Origin: an uncultured Bacteroidales bacterium
GTDB lineage: Bacteria > Bacteroidota > Bacteroidia > Bacteroidales > WCHB1-69
DNA: 6,789 bases
NCBI GenBank assembly: GCA_937901455.1
Contig: CALDIA010000202.1
Span: 1-6,789 of the forward strand
Direction: 5' to 3'
Position 1 is the first letter of the stretch; the number at the start of each line of letters is the position of its first letter. Below are positions 1 to 5,755 of the stretch, in pieces. The notes beneath the pieces are model-generated. The model was not told where the DNA came from. It searched no databases and was given only the letters and a program-made list of their open reading frames with translations. A program made the translations under genes and the position numbers.

Positions 1-49
1 ACAAAATCAAGCAAGAAGAATGGGGCAAACGGTCAACCTTATTCAGGCA

Positions 50-96
50 TTAACAATTAACACAATTCCTAATTGCTAACTCCTAATTCCTAATTG
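50..96. repeat. AT-rich spacer with CCTAATT(G) short direct repeats
   Basis: The motif CCTAATT occurs three times (68-75 and 89-96 with a final G, 82-88 without). Just before it is a TTAACAATTAACACAATT-like stretch. All six frames are short here. The first frame reads through positions 1-57 to a TAA at 58-60 and could be the last 19 codons of an upstream gene, but that is too short to identify. Low-complexity repeats like this are prone to slippage and to assembly joins, and the tape-measure coding sequence begins abruptly right after it. Confidence 0.6.
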
Positions 97-110
97 AAAA
101 AAGCCAGGAC
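97..110. other. Probable join between AT-rich spacer and interior of tape-measure gene
   Basis: Composition changes within a few bases from an AT-only spacer to a G/C-rich coding sequence. That coding sequence starts in the middle of a conserved tape-measure domain. The frame is open back to a stop at 84-86, but the residues encoded by the spacer (Leu-Ile-Glu-Lys) look like accidental translation. This is an inferred breakpoint, either an assembly chimera or a real rearrangement; the exact base is not resolvable by eye. Confidence 0.45.
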
Positions 111-1219
111 ATGCAGAAAGTAGAGATGTCGGCCACAGCTTTCCAAAAGCTCATCCAAAAGGTCATATCCAAGCCCGCCGAGTTCGCCAAGGTCGCCGGA
201 ATGGAACTCGGCAAGTTCAAGCAGCTCATGGAGACCGACATGAACGAGGCTTTGAAGAAAGTCCTCAAGGGATTCTCCGGGGCGGGCGGCTTCGACAAAC
301 TGCTGCCCATCTTCCAAGACTTGGGACTGGACGGCGCACGCGCCGCCGCCGCCATCTCATCGATGGCCAACAGCCTCGACAAGGTGGAGGCCGCGCAACA
401 GGTGGCCAACCGCGCTATGCTGGAGGGCGTGTCCTGCTACGAGGAGTTCTCCATAAAGAACAACAACATGCAGGCCAGCCTGGAGAAAGCCCGCAAGAAG
501 TTCCAAGACACCCGCCTCGAACTGGGCCAAAAGCTGTACCCCATACTGCTGAAGCTGACCAAGACCAGCACGGCGGGCATCAAGGCCATATCCACCGCCA
601 CCTCGTGGATAAGCAAGAACAAGGGCGTGGTGCTGGCCGTCATCGCACCGCTCACTCTGTACATCGCCAAGGTCACGCTGCTGAAGACCCGCCTGCTGCT
701 GCTCACGGCGGCGGAGAAAGCCGGAACTGTCATCAAAGCCGCCTACAAGACGGCGGTCTATGCCGTGGCCGCAGCGCAGGCGAAGATGGCGGGCAACACC
801 GAAAGGGCGGCTGCTGCGGTCAGGAAAATGAACGCCTCGGCCAATGTCGTGCCGTGGGTCGCACTTGCAACCGCCATCATAGCGGCGGGCACGGCCATCT
901 ACAAGCTGGCGACCCGCACCACGGAGGCGCAGAAGGCCATGAAAGACTTCCATGAGCGAACCGCCGAGCAAAAGGCGGAGGCCGACAAGCTATTCGGGGC
1001 GCTGCGCGAGTTGCGCAAAGGCACTGACGACTACAACAAAGTACAGAAGAAAATCATAGAGAACTATCCCACGATACTCCAGGACCAGCTGGACGAGAAG
1101 GGCAACATCATGGACATCGAGCAGGCCTACAACATGGTCATCACCGCCATGAAGCGCAAGATAGCCCTTGACATCCAGCAGGAGCAGATAACGGAGGTGA
1201 TGAAGAAAGAGATGGACGG
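111..1219 (+). CDS. Phage tail tape-measure protein, internal fragment (both ends missing)
   Basis: A tape-measure protein sets tail length during assembly and is threaded through the tail tube of a siphovirus or myovirus. Residues 1-160 (from ATG 111) resemble the second half of the TP901-type core as seen in Bacteroides prophages, including a VEMSATAFQKLIQK stretch, DLGLDGARAAAAISSMA and a KNNNMQASLEKARKKFQ helix. Hydrophobic segments follow at about 172-199 and 247-266, then a charged coiled-coil-like region to about 369. The family normally has a few hundred more residues on each side, so ATG 111 is probably an internal methionine, and no ribosome site is evident. The open frame continues formally to TGA 1533-1535, but after about 1219 it runs antisense through tRNA-Ser and promoter DNA, so that tail is not believable protein. 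Codons strongly favour G/C in third position, unlike the neighbours. Family call is firm; the ends are artefacts of the joins. Confidence 0.8.
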
Positions 1220-1226
1220 TCCGATT
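1215..1226. other. Probable join between tape-measure gene and tRNA-Ser flank
   Basis: Believable tape-measure coding ends at about the Met-Asp codons (1212-1217). The bases beyond are AT-rich, non-coding and lead into a tRNA on the other strand. A tape-measure gene should continue for many hundreds of bases, and a prophage edge next to a tRNA should carry an integrase or att site, not the middle of a tail gene. Inferred breakpoint, accurate to perhaps ten bases. Confidence 0.6.
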
Positions 1227-1268
1227 TTAACGCAAAAATCAGCAACCTACTTGCGTAAATTGCTGATT
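1227..1268 (-). terminator. Interleaved inverted repeats downstream of tRNA-Ser; candidate terminator
   Basis: On the minus strand, AATCAGCAA (1268-1260) and TTGCTGATT (1245-1237) form a perfect 9-bp stem. The T-run immediately after the stem (five Ts counting its last two bases) is what a rho-independent terminator for tRNA-Ser would need. The 14-base loop contains TTTACGCAA (1259-1251), which can pair with TTGCGTTAA (1235-1227) with one mismatch, so the two pairs interleave (A-B-A'-B'). This could be an H-type pseudoknot or, at DNA level, a recombinase or protein binding site. The stem is AT-rich, so terminator strength is uncertain. Confidence 0.45.
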
Positions 1269-1290
1269 CTGATTGAGTTTCGGTCTTTTG

Positions 1291-1377
1291 CGGAGAGAGC
1301 GAGATTCGAACTCGCGGTAGAGTTTCCCCTACGACAGTTTAGCAAACTGTTGGTTTCAGCCACTCACCCACCTCTCC
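1291..1377 (-). tRNA. tRNA-Ser (anticodon GCU, reads AGC/AGU)
   Basis: Read on the minus strand, a complete 87-base class II tRNA is visible. The acceptor stem is GGAGAGG/TCTCTCC, with a final G-U pair. The anticodon stem is ACAGT/ACTGT around the loop TTGCTAA, giving anticodon GCT. A long variable arm and the T arm GCGAGTTCGAATCTCGC follow. The discriminator base is G, as usual for serine tRNAs. No CCA is encoded (the next bases are CAAAAG), as is normal in Bacteroidota, where CCA is added enzymatically. The gene stands alone with its own promoter. It lies antisense inside the formal extension of the tape-measure frame, which shows that extension is not real. Confidence 0.95.
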
Positions 1378-1403
1378 GTGGTTGCATCACTGAAATGCGG
1401 GTG

Positions 1404-1433
1404 CAAAAATACAAAAAAATACGTATTCCCCAA
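1404..1433 (-). promoter_or_regulatory. Bacteroidota-type promoter of tRNA-Ser
   Basis: On the minus strand, TATTTTTG (1411-1404) matches the Bacteroides -7 consensus TAnnTTTG exactly. A TTG (1433-1431, within CTTG) lies 19 bases upstream, the correct place for the -33 element. The -7 box ends 26 bases before the tRNA 5' end, leaving a short leader for processing. The same TATTTTTGC word precedes tRNA-Pro. The remaining DNA up to the end of mnmA (1434-1572) shows no gene and no clear terminator for mnmA. Confidence 0.65.
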
Positions 1434-1572
1434 GTTAAATACCACTTTTTTTGTATTTATGATAATATGCTTGTAATCAAATTGTTGGATTGTATGTTCT
1501 GCTATTTGCCTATAGTGTGCATAGACTGTTTTTGAGGCTTTTCTGGGTTTTTAGTCATCGAGTAAGTTGCGA

Positions 1573-2655
1573 TTATTCAATGATGCCTCCTCCCGCAACG
1601 AGTTCGTTCTTGTACAATACTACAGATTGTCCGGGAGTGATACCCCAGGCAGGTGTTTCAAACTGCAATTGGAAAGAGGAGCTTTCTTCAAAGTCTTTAG
1701 GGATGACAAGACTGGCGGGGGCAGCGGGCGACTTGTGCCTGATACGGGCCTCTACCAAGGGGTTGGCGCGCAGCCAGGAAGTGTCCCGTAACCGTGCCTG
1801 TCCAGCTGTGAGCAAAACGCTGTATAGTTCATCGTGGTCACCCAAGGTCACTTCGTTGCGGATTGGATTGATGCGGGTGACATATTTGGGTGTGCCAAAG
1901 GCAACCCCCAGTCCCTTGCGCTGCCCGATGGTGTAGTTGCAGTACCCCGAGTGTTGGCCGATTTTTCGCCCTTCAGCGTCTATGTAGTTGCCAGGATGGA
2001 TGACGCACCCCTGCTCGTTGAGAAATGCCCGGTAGTCGTTGTCGGGGATAAAGCAAATTTCCTGCGACTCCTTTTTCTCAGCCAAGTGCGTGAACTGGCG
2101 TTCCCGAGCCATTTCCCGGACCTCTTCCTTGGTGAAATTTCCAAGTGGGAAGATGGTTCGCTTCAGGTTCTCCTCCGTGAGCATCCAAAGAAAATAGGTC
2201 TGGTCTTTGTTTTGATCAACTGCTTTCTGGAGGTAGTAATGTCCTGAGCGGTTGGCTATACGTGCATAGTGCCCGGTTGCAATCATTTCGCACTGGAATT
2301 CATCGGCTGCCGATAACAACAGTCCCCATTTGATGTGCGAGTTGCACAGCACACAGGGATTCGGAGTTCGTCCGTTCTTGTATTCATCTATGAAGTTTGC
2401 AATAACATGCTCTTTGAAGGTCTGTCTGAAATCCAGAATGTGATGTTTCATGCCCAAAGACTCTGCAAAATGCTTGGCCTCCATGATGCTTTCTACCGAA
2501 CAACAACCCTTTTCCCTGGCAATGCACGATTCCTTGATGTAGTCGAATGTGCGGAAAGTGACTCCTATCAGTTCATAGCCCTGCTCCAGCAGCAAAAGTG
2601 CCGCCACACTGCTGTCTATACCTCCGCTCATAGCCATTAATACACGCTTGCCCAT
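1573..2655 (-). CDS. mnmA: tRNA-specific 2-thiouridylase MnmA
   Basis: This cytoplasmic enzyme activates U34 of tRNA-Lys, -Glu and -Gln with ATP and replaces the C2 oxygen with sulfur relayed as a persulfide, giving the s2U of modified wobble uridines. The 360 residues are complete and of normal family length (E. coli about 370). The PP-loop SGGIDSS (residues 10-16) binds ATP. The catalytic cysteine sits in PNPCVLCN (Cys104, with Cys101 making a CxxC), followed by ATGHYARI (126-133) for tRNA/ATP binding. The second catalytic cysteine is Cys201 in SQEICFIP. GYCNYTIGQRKGLG (237-250) and the C-terminal beta-barrel follow. An extra CCS-rich stretch (44-53) after the first strands is common in Bacteroidota copies. 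The start MGKRVLMAMSGG fits the family. No SD is present; the upstream bases are A-rich. Bacteroides genomes often carry two mnmA paralogues, and I cannot say which this is. It lies downstream of tRNA-Pro, behind a terminator. Confidence 0.95.
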   Translation of the reverse strand: MGKRVLMAMSGGIDSSVAALLLLEQGYELIGVTFRTFDYIKESCIAREKGCCSVESIMEAKHFAESLGMKHHILDFRQTFKEHVIANFIDEYKNGRTPNPCVLCNSHIKWGLLLSAADEFQCEMIATGHYARIANRSGHYYLQKAVDQNKDQTYFLWMLTEENLKRTIFPLGNFTKEEVREMARERQFTHLAEKKESQEICFIPDNDYRAFLNEQGCVIHPGNYIDAEGRKIGQHSGYCNYTIGQRKGLGVAFGTPKYVTRINPIRNEVTLGDHDELYSVLLTAGQARLRDTSWLRANPLVEARIRHKSPAAPASLVIPKDFEESSSFQLQFETPAWGITPGQSVVLYKNELVAGGGIIE

Positions 2656-2673
2656 GTCTTTTGTTTTTATGAA

Positions 2674-2703
2674 TAAAAAAAGAGAAAGACCAATGCTTTC
2701 TCT
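2674..2703 (-). terminator. Rho-independent terminator between tRNA-Pro and mnmA
   Basis: On the minus strand, AGAGAAAG (2703-2696) and CTTTCTCT (2688-2681) form a perfect 8-bp stem with a 7-base loop. Seven Ts follow directly, counting the last stem base (2681-2675). It starts 7 bases after the tRNA-Pro 3' end and stops 19 bases before the mnmA ATG. It would end the tRNA-Pro transcript. mnmA then depends on readthrough or on a promoter that is not obvious in the short gap. Confidence 0.85.
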
Positions 2704-2709
2704 CTCTTG

Positions 2710-2782
2710 TCGGGGTGAGAAGACTCGAACTTCCGGCCTCTACGTCCCGAACGTAGCGCGCTACCAACTGCGCTACACCCCG
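2710..2782 (-). tRNA. tRNA-Pro (anticodon CGG, reads CCG)
   Basis: A full cloverleaf is readable on the minus strand. The acceptor stem is CGGGGTG/CACCCCG with discriminator A. The D arm contains AGCGCAGTTGGTAGCGC. The anticodon stem is CTACG/CGTAG around TTCGGGA, giving CGG. The T arm is GGAAGTTCGAGTCTTC, somewhat imperfect at its inner pairs. No CCA is encoded. It is preceded by a clear -7 promoter box and followed at once by a strong terminator, so it is probably a single-gene transcript. Confidence 0.95.
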
Positions 2783-2798
2783 TTCTGACTTGCGGCTG

Positions 2799-2806
2799 CA
2801 AAAATA
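2799..2806 (-). promoter_or_regulatory. Promoter -7 box of tRNA-Pro
   Basis: TATTTTTG on the minus strand (2806-2799) fits the Bacteroides TAnnTTTG box exactly and sits 16 bases before the tRNA 5' end. The expected -33 TTG is not present; a TTAACC-like word lies near that distance, so the upstream half is weak. The word is identical to the box before tRNA-Ser. Confidence 0.6.
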
Positions 2807-2853
2807 CACTTTTTTTAATTTGGTTAACCCCTGCTGATATATTATTTTTTTTA

Positions 2854-2885
2854 TGTGTGATGTTCTGATTTTTTTATTACTTTTG
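2854..2885 (+). promoter_or_regulatory. Bacteroidota-type promoter of the DUF4328 gene
   Basis: TACTTTTG (2878-2885) matches the TAnnTTTG box. A weak TGTG (2854-2857) lies 20 bases upstream, where the -33 TTTG belongs. Transcription would start near 2892, leaving an AT-rich leader of about 65 bases with no SD, typical of Bacteroidota. It is divergent from the tRNA-Pro promoter, and the two share the 2783-2956 spacer. Confidence 0.55.
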
Positions 2886-2956
2886 CATCCTATTCCATAT
2901 CCAAGTAAATGGTCTTTCTAAATATTTGAAAATTAGTAACATAAATATAAAATAGT

Positions 2957-3907
2957 ATGAAAAAAATCACCGACAACACCTTGCTTGGTAAACTCACGTT
3001 GTTATTAAATGTGGTTGTATTGGTATTATTTATCATTTCCTGTGTTCTCTTGTTGAAATACGACAAGATAAATATACAGGTTGTGCAAGATCGTCCCGCC
3101 TACGAAAAGGCGTATGAGAACTATGTGATGGCCCAACACCCGCTTCGTCAAGACAGTGCGGAGGTGGCTTACTATTCCAACAAGCTGGACTCCCTGAAGA
3201 CGAAGGCCGTAGCTAAGACTAAAGATGAGAAGACCGCTTTGGCAGAACTGATTACCGTGACAACCGCCACTTTGAAAGAGAAGTCAGAAGCCCAGGCAGC
3301 CCATTTGAAAGAGTTGGATGAGAATTCTGCGTCCTATCTTCCGCTGAAGAATGACTGGGATGCCAAGAATGCGGATCGTGACAGCGCCAAGAAAAGCTTT
3401 TGGATAATGGCATGTATCACCTGCCTCGCCTTCTTGGTCAAGACGTTCCTCTTTGCACACTGGGATAGCAAAAATCTGCGTAACCTCCATAATATCTCCC
3501 CGTGGATGAAAGACGGTAACAAGGTACACGCTCCTTATTGGGGCTGGTTCGTGCCTATCATCAACTTGATCAAACCATTCTCTATCTTTAATGAGATATG
3601 GGAAGAAACCGATTATGCACTTGAAAATAAAGGTATTGTTACTGTTGACAAAGATACGACAGTCGATAACAGTGAACTCTATATGGGTATTTGGTGGGGA
3701 TTGCTGCTGATTAGCTGCTGGATTATGAACTTGATTCTCTTTTTAACATTCTTCCGTGAAGGCGCCTTCTTCGTTAAAGCTGACCATACCAATATGGTTA
3801 TTGTAGCTATTGTTATCATGGTTCTTGCTATGTTGATGGAAACTTTCTTGATTATTTCCTATAACAAAAAGAACAAATTGCTGTTGGCAAACGAAGACAA
3901 GTTCTAA
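2957..3907 (+). CDS. DUF4328-type membrane protein with long coiled-coil insert
   Basis: An inner-membrane protein of 316 residues and unknown function. Hydrophobic segments are visible at about 13-33, 147-167, 244-265 and 278-300, suggesting four membrane helices with both ends probably cytoplasmic. Residues 193-217 carry the DUF4328 signature PYWGWFVPIINLIKPF followed by NEIWEET, an amphipathic block between helices two and three. The odd part is residues 40-146 between the first two helices: charged, Lys/Glu/Ala-rich and helix-forming, a probable coiled coil on the outer side. DUF4328 proteins are usually shorter, and in my recollection lack so long an insert. The ATG is preceded by an A/T leader rather than an SD. 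The gene is monocistronic, with a promoter at 2878-2885 and a terminator at 3931-3963. The family call rests on the motif as I know it; no role can be inferred from the neighbours. Confidence 0.75.
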   Translation: MKKITDNTLLGKLTLLLNVVVLVLFIISCVLLLKYDKINIQVVQDRPAYEKAYENYVMAQHPLRQDSAEVAYYSNKLDSLKTKAVAKTKDEKTALAELITVTTATLKEKSEAQAAHLKELDENSASYLPLKNDWDAKNADRDSAKKSFWIMACITCLAFLVKTFLFAHWDSKNLRNLHNISPWMKDGNKVHAPYWGWFVPIINLIKPFSIFNEIWEETDYALENKGIVTVDKDTTVDNSELYMGIWWGLLLISCWIMNLILFLTFFREGAFFVKADHTNMVIVAIVIMVLAMLMETFLIISYNKKNKLLLANEDKF

Positions 3908-3930
3908 TCATATACAACCATAAAAAGACA

Positions 3931-3963
3931 GGGTGGCTTTCAAACGATAGCCACCCTTTTTTT
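3931..3963 (+). terminator. Strong terminator, probably working in both directions
   Basis: GGGTGGCT (3931-3938) and AGCCACCC (3949-3956) form a perfect 8-bp G/C-rich stem with a 10-base loop, followed by seven Ts (3957-3963). It lies 23 bases after the DUF4328 stop. Read on the minus strand, the same stem is followed by TGTCTTTTTA, so it may also end the convergent type IX cargo gene, whose stop is about 85 bases away. The rest of the 3964-4046 gap shows nothing. Confidence 0.9.
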
Positions 3964-4046
3964 ATGTCCGCAAAGGTTCTACACATGGAAATTCACAATG
4001 AATAAACAGCTGTGTATGTGTTATAAACGATAGAAAGTGATTACTA

Positions 4047-4769
4047 TTAGTAGATGAGCATGACGCTACCATTGCGTTGTTCTACGGTGCCGTCGGGAAG
4101 GATGTAGTAAATCTTGTACATGTACACATCCATGGGGAGGATTTTGCCTTCGTAGTATCCGTCCCAGCCTTGGGCAGGATTGTTTGTCGAGAAGATGAGG
4201 ATGCCTTGGCGGGAGTAGATATTGAAACTATAGCCTTCGGGAGATATGAAGGCGTTTACCGGTTGGAACACCTTGTTGATGGTTTGCAGGGGTGTGAAGG
4301 CGTTTGGGATGTATAAAGATGGTAACTGGCGCAATTCCAATTGGTTGGATATGGATATATCCTCAAAGCCATAATCGTTCAACTGCTCGTGGGCTACCAC
4401 ATAGTACTTGAAGATTGAGCCCGACTCGTAAAGTGAGTTCACATCATCATAATAAGTGTTGATAGTGCTGGGTGTGAGAGTCAGCGGCAACAGTGCAAAT
4501 GTGGGCTCTGATTCAGTTTTGCGGTAGAGGTCGTAATAGTCCACATCTCCGTTCCATTCGCCATAATTGCTCCACTGTAGCGTGTTTTCCTGGGCAGATG
4601 TGGCCTCTCCGGTGAGCAAAATATTATGGGCGATATTGGAGTGGCCCGCGGGAATCTCACAATTGTTGATGACGTAGGTCCTGTAATAATAGGTGTGTCT
4701 GTTGAAGTCAGCATCCTGATCTTCGAATAGATAGGAGGCACCATTGAATGGTTGTGTGGCTATGTCGTC
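4047..4769 (-). CDS. Type IX-secreted surface protein, 3' fragment (Fn3-like region plus CHU_C/gliding-type C-terminal domain)
   Basis: The last 90 residues (genome 4319-4050) match the gliding-motility-associated C-terminal domain (type B, CHU_C). They contain LYIPNAFTP, then SFNIYSRQGILIFSTN, then GWDGYYEGKILPMDVYMYKI, and end in GSVMLIY. This domain directs export across the outer membrane of Bacteroidota by the type IX system. Before it lies a beta-rich, Fn3-like region with TYYYRTYV, LQWSNYGEWNGDVDYYDLYRK and KYYVVAHE. The usual NGDGxND loop after NAFTP is replaced by LQTINK, a noticeable divergence. Believable sequence begins at about VFDDIATQPFNG (near 4775-4769). The frame formally reaches an ATG ending at 4946, but that part is the antisense of the Clostridia gene. 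The N-terminus with signal peptide and most of the protein are therefore missing. It converges on the DUF4328 gene with a shared terminator. Confidence 0.8.
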   Translation of the reverse strand, partial: DDIATQPFNGASYLFEDQDADFNRHTYYYRTYVINNCEIPAGHSNIAHNILLTGEATSAQENTLQWSNYGEWNGDVDYYDLYRKTESEPTFALLPLTLTPSTINTYYDDVNSLYESGSIFKYYVVAHEQLNDYGFEDISISNQLELRQLPSLYIPNAFTPLQTINKVFQPVNAFISPEGYSFNIYSRQGILIFSTNNPAQGWDGYYEGKILPMDVYMYKIYYILPDGTVEQRNGSVMLIY

Positions 4770-4790
4770 AAAAACGATCCGCTGTACATT
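4765..4790. other. Probable join between Bacteroidota block and Clostridia block
   Basis: To the left, the minus strand encodes a type IX cargo protein; to the right, the plus strand encodes an unrelated Clostridia-style protein. Both lose their 5' ends here. The two frames happen to be codon-aligned on opposite strands, so each formally reads through the other and the break is hidden from simple gene calling. SD use, promoter type and codon style all change at this point. The position is uncertain by about 15 bases. Confidence 0.65.
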
Positions 4791-5708
4791 GAGGAGGCTC
4801 GACTTGGAATCCCGCCGGTGCTTGAAGATAACGATGACGAGTTGACACTCACAGAATATGCAATGACGCATCTGGAAGAATGCACGCTGCCGTTCCGAAA
4901 AGTCAGCAACCGCCTTGTCAGCGAAAAAGTGGAGCAAGTGCTTCATAAGGCAGGCTCATATTCGCTCACGATGGATTACAATATCCGAATGCAGCTGACA
5001 AAGGAGGGCAAACGGATAGAAGAGGAAAATCAAAATCTGTCTGACCGTCAAAAGCAAGCGATTCAGGAAAAACGGCGGCAGACAGAACGCTTGCAGACCG
5101 GCTATCAGGCGAAATTTGAGCGATTCTGGGACAGAGTACAGAAATGGCCGACATTCTGCGAATATATCCTGCCGATCATTATGAAGAAGAACGAACAGTT
5201 TATGACACTGGATATCCTTGACGATCATGATGATGCTTTGCAGGAGCAGCAGGGCAAGAAAAAGAAGAAAGTTAGCAGTATCGGCGTAAAACAGGCGGAT
5301 TCCGGATATCAGTCCCGCTATTTCTGGGCAGAGGACTTTCCGACCGGTAAACGGCGGCGGATTCCTGAAACAGAAGTCTTTCAGGCACGGACACTCGTGT
5401 CCTACAAGATCTTTGAACAGATCCGCAGCAATCGCTGGGAAAAGCCGTCACTTGATATGGTGGTTGCGATCTGTGCCGGGTATCATCTCACGATGCCGGA
5501 AGTAGAAGAAGCCCTGAAATATGCCGGATACTATCTCCTTTACAACCGGACACATCTTGTATACCGCTTTTTATTCACAGTCGGAAGGAATCTGTTTCAT
5601 GATACAGATACATTCAATACCTATCTAATGTTTTTGAACGAAAAACCGCTGGGGAGCAAGGCGAGCGAAGCGGCGGAACGGAAGAAAACAGCAAAGAAGA
5701 AAGCTTGA
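4770..5708 (+). CDS. Unrecognised Clostridia protein, 5'-truncated, possible HTH-like C-terminal region
   Basis: I do not recognise a named family. The frame opens with a TTG at 4752, but its first codons belong to the Bacteroidota side; credible sequence starts near NDPLYIEEARLG. Numbering from 4752: an acidic N-terminal part with a QVLHKAG stretch (62-68); a Gln/Glu/Arg-rich probable coiled coil (85-125); an aromatic patch RFWDRVQKWPTFCEY (124-138); a lysine run (169-173) in a low-complexity linker; and RYFWAEDFPTGKRRRIPE (189-206). Residues 230-300 contain EKPSLDMVVAICAGYHLTMPEVEEALKYAGY in two adjoining pieces, reminiscent of XRE-like helix-turn-helix regions in Clostridia (KxSLDxxxAxCxGLxL...LLxxAGY). 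The tail is Lys/Ala-rich. No membrane segment is seen. It may be a DNA-binding or regulatory protein, but this is inference. It is followed by a 296-base gap and then the AAA-ATPase gene on the same strand, which has its own promoter. Confidence 0.65.
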   Translation, partial: KNDPLYIEEARLGIPPVLEDNDDELTLTEYAMTHLEECTLPFRKVSNRLVSEKVEQVLHKAGSYSLTMDYNIRMQLTKEGKRIEEENQNLSDRQKQAIQEKRRQTERLQTGYQAKFERFWDRVQKWPTFCEYILPIIMKKNEQFMTLDILDDHDDALQEQQGKKKKKVSSIGVKQADSGYQSRYFWAEDFPTGKRRRIPETEVFQARTLVSYKIFEQIRSNRWEKPSLDMVVAICAGYHLTMPEVEEALKYAGYYLLYNRTHLVYRFLFTVGRNLFHDTDTFNTYLMFLNEKPLGSKASEAAERKKTAKKKA

Positions 5709-5737
5709 AAAATGCAATATGGATTTTTCAAAAATCC
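5707..5737 (+). repeat. Two mutually exclusive hairpins at the end of the HTH-like gene
   Basis: GGATTTTT (5721-5728) pairs with AAAAATCC (5730-5737), and the overlapping ATTTTTC (5723-5729) pairs with the upstream GAAAAAT (5707-5713), which overlaps the stop codon. Only one pairing can form at a time. No T-run follows, so this is not a classical terminator. It may be a weak transcript end or an operator, or simply a product of A/T runs. Confidence 0.35.
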
Positions 5738-5755
5738 AGCATCTAAATTGGAGTA

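Noticed and set aside
1..60. Possible C-terminal 19 codons of an upstream gene ending at TAA 58-60
   Set aside because: Too short and polar to identify; any open frame at a window edge could give this. Only noted in the repeat entry.
50..96. CRISPR-like array from the CCTAATT repeats
   Set aside because: Units are only 7-8 bases with no regular spacers; this is simple low-complexity sequence.
357..971. Minus-strand open frame of 204 codons inside the tape-measure gene
   Set aside because: An Arg/Gly/His-rich product typical of the antisense of G/C-rich coding DNA; the plus strand has clear homology.
1220..1535. Continuation of the tape-measure open frame to TGA 1533-1535
   Set aside because: It runs antisense through a complete tRNA-Ser and its promoter, has different codon use, and shows no family resemblance.
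1834..2247. Plus-strand open frames within mnmA (also 1490-1936 and 2335-2640)
   Set aside because: They overlap the complete, motif-verified mnmA on the other strand and look like frame shadows.
4770..4946. N-terminal part of the minus-strand frame (MKHLLHFFADKAVADF...) as the start of the type IX cargo protein
   Set aside because: It is the exact antisense of a better-supported Clostridia coding region and has no secretion signal peptide.
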